From Oscillospiraceae bacterium (GTDB lineage Bacteria > Bacillota > Clostridia > Oscillospirales > Oscillospiraceae): a DNA stretch of 12,077 bases. Position 1 is the stretch's first letter. Each line of letters starts with the position of its first letter. Where the stretch lies: the NCBI GenBank assembly GCA_017400415.1, contig JAFPTE010000074.1, positions 1-12,077 of the forward strand, in the 5' to 3' direction. The notes beneath the pieces were generated by a model, which was not told where the DNA came from, did no database searches, and saw only the letters and a program-made list of their open reading frames with translations. Positions 5,801-12,077 of the stretch are shown piece by piece. Position numbers and translations under genes: made by a program.

Positions 5801-8215
5801 TTACAGATTCCAGATCTCGTTTGCGTACTGCTTGATGGTGCGGTCAGAGGAGAAGAAGCCGCTCTTGCCGATGTTCACAAGGCTTATCTCGTTCCAGCGC
5901 TTCCGATCGCCGTAGACGTAGATAAGGTGCTCCCAGGCATCCAGGTAGGAGCGGAAGTCCTTCAGAACGAAGAACTCATCGTTGCCCCGCAGGACGTTGT
6001 CGCTGACCAGCTGGAAGGAGCCGGACAGGCGGGAGTAGGTGCCGTCCGTCAGCTGATCCACCACCCGGCGGAGACCCGGGTCGCAGTTGTACTCATCCCA
6101 GGCGTAGTAGTTGTGCTCCCGGCGGTACTGTTCGATGCGCTCGCTGCGCAGGCCGAAAATCTCGATGTTCTGGGGGCCCACCAGCTTGGAAATCTCCACG
6201 TTGGCTCCGTCCAGGGTGCCCAGGGTGATGGCGCCGTTCATCATGAACTTCATGTTGCCGGTGCCGGAGGCCTCCATGCCGGCGGTGGAAATCTGCTCGG
6301 AGATATCCGCTGCGGGATAGATGTGCTGGGCGTTGGAGACGGAGAAGTTGGGGATGAAGGCCACCTTGATGCGGCCCCGGACTCTGGGATCGTTGTTCAC
6401 CACGTCCGCCACGGAGTTCACAAGGCGGATAACGTCCTTGGCAAACTCATAGCCCTGGGCGGCCTTGCCGGCGAAGACAAAGGTGGTGGGGCGGATGTCG
6501 AAGCTCGGGTCGCTGACAATCCGGTTATAGAGGTGCATTATCTTGAAGACGTTCAGAAGCTGCCTCTTGTAGGCGTGGAAGCGCTTTACCTGGATATCGA
6601 AGACGGAGTCCGGGTCCACAGTGACGCCGGAGACGTTTTCAATGTAGGCGGCAAGCTTGACCTTGTTCCGGCGCTTGGAGGCCTCCAGCTTATCCAAAAA
6701 TGCGGAGTCGCCCTTGAACTGCAGGAGCTTTTCCAGCTCGTCGGCTTCGGTGTACCACTTATCGCCGATGGAGTCGGTAATGAGCTTTGCCAGGGAGGGG
6801 TTGGCCTGAGCCAGGAAACGGCGGTGGGTGATGCCGTTGGTCTTGTTGTTGAACTTGTCGGGGGTCAGGGCGTAGAAGCTCTTCAGCACGCTGTCCTTAA
6901 GTATCTGGGTGTGGAGCTCCGCAACGCCGTTGACGGCGTGGCCGGCCACCACGGAGAGGTTTGCGGTGCGGACCTGGCCGTCCCAAAGAACGGCGGTGTC
7001 CCGCAGCAGCTCCTGCCAGTTGGCCCGGTCACGGGGGAAGGACTCCCGGTAGCGGCGGTCAATCTCCTCCACGAAGTCGTAAACTCTGGGCAGGAGGGCA
7101 CGGAACATATCGATGGGCCACTTCTCAAGAGCCTCGGGCAGGATGGTGTGGTTGGTGTAGGAGATGGAGTTGGAGGCGATGGCCCAGGCCGTATCCCAGT
7201 CCAGCCCCTTCTCGTCGATGAGGATGCGGATAAGCTCCGGGGCGCAGAGGGAGGGGTGGGTGTCGTTGGTCTGGATGGCCACCCGCTTGGGGAAGTTCTC
7301 CCAATCCTGGCCGTATTCCTTCTCGTAGGTGCGGAGGATATTGTCAATGCCGGCGGCCACGAACATATACTCCTGCTTCAGGCGGAGAATCTTGCCCGGG
7401 TCGGCGCTGTCGCTGGGGTACAGAACGGCGGTGATTGCCTCCACGTCGGAGCGGAACTTGTAGGCCTCCGTGTAATCGCCCCGGTTATATGCGTCCATAT
7501 CGAAGTTTTCTTTGTAGGGCTCGGCGCTCCAAAGGCGCAGGGTGTTCACGGTCTGCCCGCCGAAGCCCACCACGGGCACGTCGTAGGGCACTGCCAGGAT
7601 GGGCTCGCCGCCCTCCCAGGTGAACCAGAACTTGCCGTTCTCCTCATGGCGGACGACGGTGCCGCCGAAGCGGACCACAACGGCGTTCTCCGGCTTTCTG
7701 ACCTCCCAGGGGTAGCCCTTCTCCAGCCAGTTGTCCGGCAGCTCCACCTGGCGGCCGTCCACTATCTTCTGGTTGAAGAGGCCGTAGCGGTAGCGGATGC
7801 CGTTGCCGTGGCCGGAATAGCCCAGGCTCGCCAGGGAGTCGATGAAGCAGGCGGCCAGGCGGCCAAGACCGCCGTTGCCCAGGCCGGCGTCATGCTCCTC
7901 CTCAAAGAGGGCGTCCAGGTCCTCGCCCATGTCGGAAAGAGCCTGGCGGACCATATCGGTGATGCCGAAGTTCATAAGGTAATTCTCCAGAAGCCTGCCG
8001 ATGAGGAATTCCATGGAGAAATAGTAAACCTTTTTCTGACCGTGCTCCAGAGAGCGGCTGGTGGTTCTTGCCTTCTCTGCCCTGGCTTTTTTCGCAATAA
8101 GTCTTGCCAGGATGAAGTAGCGTTCGCTGCGGGAGCAGAACTCAAACTCCCTGCCCAGGTCTGAGGCGCAGAGGTCTCTGTACTGCTCAATGAAATCTTG
8201 CTTGTTTTTAAACAT
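5801..8215 (-). CDS. glgP: Glycogen/starch/maltodextrin phosphorylase (GlgP, GT35)
   Basis: PLP-dependent phosphorolysis of alpha-1,4-glucan from the non-reducing end, giving glucose-1-phosphate. At 804 residues it is the normal length for the full-size GT35 family. Motifs in order: YFSMEFLIGRLLENYL (65-80), LGNGGLGRLAACF (112-124), GHGNGIRYRYG (135-145), TNDTHPSL (316-323), YTNHTILPEALEKWP (353-367), FDIQVKRFHAYKRQ (539-552) and the cofactor site EASGTGNMKFMMNG with Lys656 as the expected PLP lysine. AGGAG lies 7 bases before the ATG. It sits 42 bases after glgB, and the order B-P-C-D-A puts synthesis and breakdown on one transcript, so activity is probably balanced by translation or allostery. 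The motif set is intact; substrate preference (glycogen versus maltodextrin) cannot be told. Confidence 0.96.
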   Translation of the reverse strand: MFKNKQDFIEQYRDLCASDLGREFEFCSRSERYFILARLIAKKARAEKARTTSRSLEHGQKKVYYFSMEFLIGRLLENYLMNFGITDMVRQALSDMGEDLDALFEEEHDAGLGNGGLGRLAACFIDSLASLGYSGHGNGIRYRYGLFNQKIVDGRQVELPDNWLEKGYPWEVRKPENAVVVRFGGTVVRHEENGKFWFTWEGGEPILAVPYDVPVVGFGGQTVNTLRLWSAEPYKENFDMDAYNRGDYTEAYKFRSDVEAITAVLYPSDSADPGKILRLKQEYMFVAAGIDNILRTYEKEYGQDWENFPKRVAIQTNDTHPSLCAPELIRILIDEKGLDWDTAWAIASNSISYTNHTILPEALEKWPIDMFRALLPRVYDFVEEIDRRYRESFPRDRANWQELLRDTAVLWDGQVRTANLSVVAGHAVNGVAELHTQILKDSVLKSFYALTPDKFNNKTNGITHRRFLAQANPSLAKLITDSIGDKWYTEADELEKLLQFKGDSAFLDKLEASKRRNKVKLAAYIENVSGVTVDPDSVFDIQVKRFHAYKRQLLNVFKIMHLYNRIVSDPSFDIRPTTFVFAGKAAQGYEFAKDVIRLVNSVADVVNNDPRVRGRIKVAFIPNFSVSNAQHIYPAADISEQISTAGMEASGTGNMKFMMNGAITLGTLDGANVEISKLVGPQNIEIFGLRSERIEQYRREHNYYAWDEYNCDPGLRRVVDQLTDGTYSRLSGSFQLVSDNVLRGNDEFFVLKDFRSYLDAWEHLIYVYGDRKRWNEISLVNIGKSGFFSSDRTIKQYANEIWNL

Positions 8216-8257
8216 TAGCTTTCTCCTATCAGCGGTCGTGCCGCGAGATTTGCTTTT

Positions 8258-10153
8258 TTATTTTGTCCCTCGAGGCGCACGCTTGAGGATAAGGCCGCCG
8301 ATGGGGGGGATGCGGAGAGTTACTGACCATTCCTGCCCGTGGAAGGGCACCTTCTCCGCCTTGAAAACCTGCTCCTGGCCGGTAAAGCCGGAGCCGCCCC
8401 AGCGGGGGTCGTCGGAATCGAAAATAATCTGCCATTTGCCGGAGTGGGGAACGCCCAGCCGGAAGTCCTCATGGGTTTCCGGGCAGCAGTTCATGATGAC
8501 CACCAGGTCATCGGAGGGCTTTTCGCCCCGGCGTATGTAAGAGATAACGGACTGGGCTGCATCATCGGCGTCGAGCCAGGTGAAGCCCTCCCAGCTGTGG
8601 CCCTTTTGCCAGAGGGCCTTCTCCTGCCTGTAAAGGCGGTTAAGGTGCTTGTTGAAGTCCAGGAGCCTGCCGTGGGGCTCATACTGCTCCGGCAGGAACC
8701 ATTCCAGGCCCTCATAATAGCGCCACTCGATAAACTGGGCAAATTCGCTGCCCATGAAGTTGAGCTTTCCGCCCGGGTGGGTTATCTGGTAGAGGCTCAG
8801 AAGCCGCATTCCCGCAAACTGCCGCCAGTAGTCCCCGGGCATCCTGCCGATAAGGGAGCACTTGCCGTGGACCACCTCGTCATGGCTCAGGGCCAGCACG
8901 AAGTTTTCGTTGAAGGCGTACATCATGGAGAAGGTCAGCAGGTGGTGGGCGCCGGGACGGTAGGGGAAGTCCGCCTGCATGTAGTGCAGGGTGTCGTGCA
9001 TCCAGCCCATGTCCCATTTGTAGTTGAAGCCCAGGCCCCCGTCCTCCGGGGGATAGGTCACCAGAGGCCAGGCGGTGCTCTCCTCGGCGATCATCATCAC
9101 GTCCGGGTGGGTTATGCCTACGGAGCGGTTGAAGTAGCGGATGAATTCGATGTTCACCAGGTCCTCCTCCGTGCCCTTCTCGTTGAACTTCTTGAGCCGG
9201 GGCTCGTCAATGCCGAAGTTCAGGTACAGCATGCTGGTGACGCCGTCCACCCTTATGCCGTCGGCATGGTAGAGAGTTATCCAGTAATAGAGGTTGGCGG
9301 CCATGAAGGACCTTACCTCACCCCGGGAGAAGTCAAACTTGTAGGTGCCCCACTGGGGGTGCCGCTCTTTTTCGTAGAGCTTGCCGCCGTCAAAGTTCAC
9401 AAGGCCGTGGGCGTCCGGGCAGAAGTGGCCCGGTACCCAGTCCAGTATGACTCCCAGGCCCGCCTTGTGGGCGGCGTTGATGAAGTACATAAAGTCCTTG
9501 GGGGTGCCGTAGCGGCTGGTGGGGGCGTAGTAACCGGTTATCTGGTAGCCCCAGGAGCCGTCAAAGGGGTGCTCCATAATGGGCATGAGCTCCACGTGGG
9601 TGTAGCCCATATCCACGGCGTAGGGCACCAGGGAATCCGCCAGGTCACGGTAAGAATAGAAGTTGCCGTCGTCATGGCGCTTCCAGGAGCCCATGTGTAC
9701 CTCATAGATGTTCAGAGGCCTGTCCCGGTGGCCGGTTTTTGCCCGGTGGCTCATCCATGCTCCGTCGGTCCACTTGAAGCCGCCGATATCGTACAGCTTG
9801 GAGGCGTTTTCCGGGGCGGTCTGAGCGTGGAAGGCGTAGGGATCGCACTTGTAGCAGACCTGGCCGTCCTGGCCCTCAATGACGAATTTGTAGTTGTCGT
9901 ACTGCTGGGCGCCGGGGGCAAAGCCCTCCCAGAGTCCGGCCTCCCGCTGCTCCATAACGCAGCCGTTGGGGTCCCAGCCGTTAAAGTCTCCTGCCACACG
10001 GACGGATCTTGCCTTGGGGGCCCAGGTCACAAAGCGGTAACCGGGCACGCCGTCCCTGGTGTAGGGGTGGGCTCCCATGGTCTCGTATGCCTGAAGCCAG
10101 GTGCCCTCACAGAACAGGTATCTGTCATTATCGGTCAGAAGGTTGGTATTCAT
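8258..10153 (-). CDS. glgB: 1,4-alpha-glucan branching enzyme (GlgB, GH13)
   Basis: Cuts alpha-1,4-glucan and re-attaches the segment through alpha-1,6 bonds. It has 631 residues: an N-terminal CBM48/early-set domain (about 25-125, with GYRFVTWAPKARSVRVAGDFNGW), a GH13 barrel, and a C-terminal all-beta domain. It lacks the extra N-terminal module of longer GlgB proteins such as that of E. coli. Catalytic motifs: VILDWVPGHF (235-244), DGIRVDGVTSML with nucleophile Asp303, AEESTAWP with acid/base Glu357 and ALSHDEVVHGK with Asp425. The common Ala after RVD is Gly here. The ATG is preceded by GGGAGG at 10 bases, inside a hairpin. It is the first gene of the glg operon and has its own likely promoter at 10190-10218. 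Confidence 0.96.
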   Translation of the reverse strand: MNTNLLTDNDRYLFCEGTWLQAYETMGAHPYTRDGVPGYRFVTWAPKARSVRVAGDFNGWDPNGCVMEQREAGLWEGFAPGAQQYDNYKFVIEGQDGQVCYKCDPYAFHAQTAPENASKLYDIGGFKWTDGAWMSHRAKTGHRDRPLNIYEVHMGSWKRHDDGNFYSYRDLADSLVPYAVDMGYTHVELMPIMEHPFDGSWGYQITGYYAPTSRYGTPKDFMYFINAAHKAGLGVILDWVPGHFCPDAHGLVNFDGGKLYEKERHPQWGTYKFDFSRGEVRSFMAANLYYWITLYHADGIRVDGVTSMLYLNFGIDEPRLKKFNEKGTEEDLVNIEFIRYFNRSVGITHPDVMMIAEESTAWPLVTYPPEDGGLGFNYKWDMGWMHDTLHYMQADFPYRPGAHHLLTFSMMYAFNENFVLALSHDEVVHGKCSLIGRMPGDYWRQFAGMRLLSLYQITHPGGKLNFMGSEFAQFIEWRYYEGLEWFLPEQYEPHGRLLDFNKHLNRLYRQEKALWQKGHSWEGFTWLDADDAAQSVISYIRRGEKPSDDLVVIMNCCPETHEDFRLGVPHSGKWQIIFDSDDPRWGGSGFTGQEQVFKAEKVPFHGQEWSVTLRIPPIGGLILKRAPRGTK

Positions 10154-10157
10154 AAAA

Positions 10158-10192
10158 AATAATCCTCCCTGATATATTCAGACAGGATTATT
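10158..10192 (-). promoter_or_regulatory. Hairpin enclosing the glgB ribosome binding site, with a U run touching the ATG
   Basis: On the minus strand AATAATCCT (10192-10184) pairs with AGGATTATT (10166-10158). Inside, after a G/G mismatch and a U/G wobble, CTGA pairs with TCAG around an ATATA loop. The 3' arm includes GGGAGG (10169-10164), the glgB ribosome binding site, and it runs into a U tract that ends at the ATG (10153). RNA reading through from upstream would form the full stem, which could terminate transcription or block ribosomes. RNA started at the predicted promoter (about 10183) would lack most of the 5' arm. Confidence 0.6.
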
Positions 10193-10218
10193 CTATCACA
10201 CAAACCCGAGTTTGTCCA
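10190..10218 (-). promoter_or_regulatory. Sigma-A-type promoter of glgB and the glg operon
   Basis: TGGACA (10218-10213), a 17-base spacer, then TAGAAT (10195-10190) preceded by an extended -10 TGA. Each hexamer has five of six consensus bases. The expected start is near G10183, giving a leader of about 30 bases. It lies in a markedly AT-rich 97-base gap in GC-rich DNA. Confidence 0.65.
10200..10215. promoter_or_regulatory. Operator-like palindrome between -35 and -10 of the glgB promoter
   Basis: ACAAAC-CCGA-GTTTGT, perfect 6-base arms, occupying most of the spacer and overlapping three bases of the -35 element. That position suits a repressor, or an activator that reshapes the spacer. It does not match the CcpA cre consensus. 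The regulator is unknown. Confidence 0.5.
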
Positions 10219-10230
10219 CTATAAATTAGC

Positions 10231-10244
10231 AATTTGAACAAATT
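10231..10244. repeat. 14-base palindrome upstream of the glgB promoter
   Basis: AATTTG-AA-CAAATT, perfect 6-base arms, 12 bases upstream of the predicted -35 and just after the stop of the membrane-protein gene. It is a possible second regulator site for glgB. AT-rich palindromes of this length can arise by chance in AT-rich gaps. Confidence 0.35.
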
Positions 10245-10250
10245 AACGCC

Positions 10251-11030
10251 TTATTGGGCCTCGGTTTCGTTAGAAATTGACTTTTCGACGGACTCTTCCG
10301 GCAAAAGCGCCGTGTTCACGGCGATAAAAACGGCCATGGCTGCGAAAGCCACCCGGCAGGAGGCGTCCTCCAGCTCCGGCAGGCTTGCCGCAATCAGGTA
10401 GAGGGCCCCCAGGCCGGAGCCCACGGTGACCGGCACGGTGCTGCGTGAGCAGGGCAGGCCCGCCAGAAAGGATAGGGCCACGGCGGCGGCGCCCAGAGCC
10501 AGGCACACAAGGCCGTATCTGGTGACGGTGGGGTCCCCGGACCAGGTGCGGTAGTGGATGGCCATCCAGTAGCAGGCGAAGACCGCCGGCAGAATTGCCG
10601 GCAGGGACAGGAGCTTCCAGCTCTTGCCCTGCATGAAGAGCCAGGGCACCAGGACCATGGCCAGGCCCCCAAGGCAGGCCAGGGTGCGGAAGATGATAAT
10701 GGGCGTGCCCTCATAGGGCAGCAGGGCGGGGACAAAGCTTGCGGAGACAGCCAGGGTCAGGCCGCAGAGGGCGGAGACTGTGACCGCCGGCCGGGACCCC
10801 AGGGCGCCCAGCCAGTCTGTCTGCCCCCGGGCCTTCCGGAGGCCCCACAGGGCGTACGCCGCGGCGCCCAGCAAAACCAGGGCGGAGAAGATAACGAAGA
10901 CCGTTGTCAGGGGCGTTTTGACGGGCAGCTCCCCCTGGGAGAAGAGGGCCTTCAGCTCCAGGGTCCGTATCCGTGCCCCAACGGCGCCCAGGATAAGGGC
11001 GGCCAGGACTGCAGCATGCTGTTTTTTCAT
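10251..11030 (-). CDS. Multi-pass membrane protein of unknown function
   Basis: I do not recognise this 259-residue protein. It is dominated by hydrophobic stretches at about residues 7-19, 41-64, 82-104, 110-133, 140-160, 172-192, 200-217 and 226-243, suggesting seven or eight membrane segments, with short charged connections (LRKARGQTD at 64-72, MQGKSWKL at 133-140) and a hydrophilic, acidic C-terminus (EESVEKSISNETEAQ). There are no cofactor motifs, no transporter signature and no run of catalytic residues. The ATG at 11030 is preceded by GGAAG at 9 bases and by a strong sigma-A-like promoter. It lies 97 bases upstream of glgB on the same strand and is divergent from spoIID. Codon use and GC content match its neighbours, so it is a real gene, but no function should be assigned from position alone. 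Confidence 0.85.
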   Translation of the reverse strand: MKKQHAAVLAALILGAVGARIRTLELKALFSQGELPVKTPLTTVFVIFSALVLLGAAAYALWGLRKARGQTDWLGALGSRPAVTVSALCGLTLAVSASFVPALLPYEGTPIIIFRTLACLGGLAMVLVPWLFMQGKSWKLLSLPAILPAVFACYWMAIHYRTWSGDPTVTRYGLVCLALGAAAVALSFLAGLPCSRSTVPVTVGSGLGALYLIAASLPELEDASCRVAFAAMAVFIAVNTALLPEESVEKSISNETEAQ

Positions 11031-11060
11031 AGAAGCACTTCCAATTATGATTCTGCGAGT

Positions 11061-11090
11061 ATTTTACACCGCCGGAGCGGGAGGTGTCAA
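11061..11090 (-). promoter_or_regulatory. Sigma-A-type promoter of the membrane-protein gene
   Basis: A perfect TTGACA (11090-11085), an 18-base spacer, then TAAAAT (11066-11061; five of six consensus bases). The start would be about 25 bases upstream of the ATG at 11030. It lies directly beside, and points away from, the predicted sigma-E promoter of spoIID. Confidence 0.65.
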
Positions 11091-11120
11091 GGCATATCGG
11101 GGCCGGAGGCCTCATACCCT
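11091..11120 (+). promoter_or_regulatory. Sigma-E-type (mother-cell sporulation) promoter of spoIID
   Basis: GGCATATC (11091-11098), a 14-base spacer, then CATACCCT (11113-11120). The B. subtilis sigma-E consensus is about KMATATT, 14-15 bases, CATACAHT; the match is 6 of 7 and 7 of 8. The expected start is near 11127, about 25 bases before the GTG at 11152. spoIID is a classic sigma-E gene, which supports the call. Confidence 0.65.
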
Positions 11121-11151
11121 TTAAAAAACGGACAGGCTTGGGGGGACGGCG

Positions 11152-12077
11152 GTGGCACGGGATATAAAGGCGGCGGCGTGGATTGTGCTGGCGGCGGTAT
11201 TTCTTGCCCTCATGGGAAACTGGGGGTACCTCCCGGGCGCCCCGGAGGAGCCGGAGCACCTGAGCGACAGCCAGGTGATGCTGACCCTGCTGGACGGGGA
11301 GGAGACCGTGGAGATAAGCCTTCTGGACTATCTGACCGGGGCCGTGGCGGCGGAGATGCCCGCCTCCTTCCGCCCGGAGGCCCTCCGGGCCCAGGCGGTG
11401 GCCCTGCGGAGCTACGTGCTCTATAAGCTCCGGCACCACACGAAAAAGCATGGGGAGGATATCTGCTCCAAAAGCTCCTGCTGCGCCGCCTGGAAGGGGC
11501 CAGCAGCCCTCCGGGAGAAGTGGGGGGAGGATTACGACACGTACATATATAAAATCCGCCAGGCGGTCTGGGACACGGACGGGCTGTACCTGAGCTATGA
11601 GGGCCAGGCGGCCCAGGCGGTGTTCCACGCTTCCTCCGCCGGCATGACAGAGTCCAGCGAGACCGTGTGGGGCTCCCCGGTGCCCTATCTTGTCAGCGTA
11701 TGGAGCCCGGAGACGGAGGAGAACGTCCGGGGCTTCGTTCAGGAGACGGAGGTAACCAGGGCGGAATTTGCGGAGAAGTTCACTTCCGCCCATCCGGAGG
11801 CGGTGTTCCCGGATGGGGCTCCCTTAGCAGGGGAGCTTGTCTATGGTGATACGGGCAGGCTCAGCTCCGCCCGGGTGGGGGGAGTGGTCACAGACGGCAT
11901 AGAGCTGCGGAAGCTCTTCTCCCTCCGCAGCGCCGCCGTAAGCATAAGGGAGGAGGGGGACCGGGTCATATTCACCACCCGGGGCTACGGCCACGGGGTG
12001 GGCATGAGCCAGTACGGCGCAAATCTCATGGCCGCCGAGGGCGCCTCCTGGCGGGATATCCTGGCCTGGTATTACCC
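11152..12077 (+). CDS. spoIID: Stage II sporulation protein D (SpoIID), lytic transglycosylase (3' end outside window)
   Basis: SpoIID is a membrane-anchored peptidoglycan lytic transglycosylase that, with SpoIIP and SpoIIM, drives engulfment of the forespore. 308 codons are present and the frame is still open at the edge. An N-terminal anchor (AAAWIVLAAVFLALMG, about 7-22) precedes the SpoIID domain: LLDYLTGAVAAEMPASF with the expected catalytic Glu68, RPEALRAQAVALRSYVL (74-90), a His100/Cys105/Cys110-Cys111 cluster where clostridial SpoIID has a zinc site, HASSAGMTES (159-168), VWGSPVPYLVSV (172-183) and the hallmark RGYGHGVGMSQYGANLM (277-293). Start: GTG 11152 is the first usable in-frame start after a stop at 11122, with GGGGGA 6 bases upstream. 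A sigma-E-like promoter lies upstream. Family membership is sure; a LytB-type paralogue is less likely given the promoter. Confidence 0.93.
   Translation, partial: MARDIKAAAWIVLAAVFLALMGNWGYLPGAPEEPEHLSDSQVMLTLLDGEETVEISLLDYLTGAVAAEMPASFRPEALRAQAVALRSYVLYKLRHHTKKHGEDICSKSSCCAAWKGPAALREKWGEDYDTYIYKIRQAVWDTDGLYLSYEGQAAQAVFHASSAGMTESSETVWGSPVPYLVSVWSPETEENVRGFVQETEVTRAEFAEKFTSAHPEAVFPDGAPLAGELVYGDTGRLSSARVGGVVTDGIELRKLFSLRSAAVSIREEGDRVIFTTRGYGHGVGMSQYGANLMAAEGASWRDILAWYY

Noticed and set aside
5927..8164. A 745-codon plus-strand frame opposite glgP, and similar long frames opposite glgB (8339-10162), glgC (4558-5751) and glgD (3458-4594).
   Set aside because: Long antisense frames are common in GC-rich genes. 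Their translations are Val/Gly/Ala/His-rich with no domains, and the minus-strand proteins have complete catalytic motifs.
8216..8257. Terminator between glgB and glgP (GCGG-CACGA-CCGC).
   Set aside because: The stem is only four base pairs and no U run follows, so glgB and glgP are treated as co-transcribed.
10711..11793. A 360-codon minus-strand frame running across the spoIID region into the membrane-protein gene.
   Set aside because: It crosses both predicted divergent promoters and is antisense to the clear SpoIID protein; no recognisable motif.

Overview
The window (12,077 bases, GC-rich) looks like chromosome of a high-GC, spore-forming, anaerobic Bacillota, most likely a gut clostridium of the Oscillospirales type. 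The support is a GlgC/GlgD pair (GlgD is a Bacillota speciality), an MsmX-type sugar-importer ATPase, a SpoIID gene with a sigma-E-like promoter, and AT-rich sigma-A-like promoters in otherwise GC-rich DNA. The taxonomic placement is inference.

Layout. (1) 1-615, plus strand: the 3' two-thirds of an MsmX/UgpC-type ABC transporter ATPase, closed by a strong hairpin terminator that probably serves both strands. (2) 649-10153, minus strand, read right to left: a complete glycogen operon glgB - glgP - glgC - glgD - glgA, followed by mtnA. Gaps are 42, 76, -1, 27 and 34 bases. (3) 10251-11030, minus strand: an unrecognised multi-pass membrane protein. (4) 11152 to the right edge, plus strand: spoIID, cut by the window end and divergent from the membrane protein. 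No gene-free stretch exceeds about 120 bases.

How the genes work together. GlgC makes ADP-glucose from glucose-1-phosphate and ATP, with GlgD as its catalytically degenerate partner. GlgA polymerises the glucose, GlgB adds alpha-1,6 branches, and GlgP removes glucose units as glucose-1-phosphate. The upstream ABC ATPase probably energises sugar import. MtnA belongs to methylthioribose or deoxyribose phosphate salvage and has no obvious metabolic link to glycogen; a perfect terminator hairpin separates it from glgA.

The genes are standard families; the unusual material is between them. The AT-rich glgB leader carries a good sigma-A promoter, an operator-like palindrome between -35 and -10, and a long hairpin that contains the ribosome binding site and ends in a U run touching the start codon. 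The glgP-glgC gap can fold as an H-type pseudoknot. The glgA-mtnA gap is a 24-base perfect palindrome whose U run abuts the mtnA ribosome binding site. GlgA itself has a repetitive Pro/Glu/Ala then Lys/Arg-rich tail of about 88 residues not found in ordinary glycogen synthases. I did not see a defence, mobile or CRISPR system.
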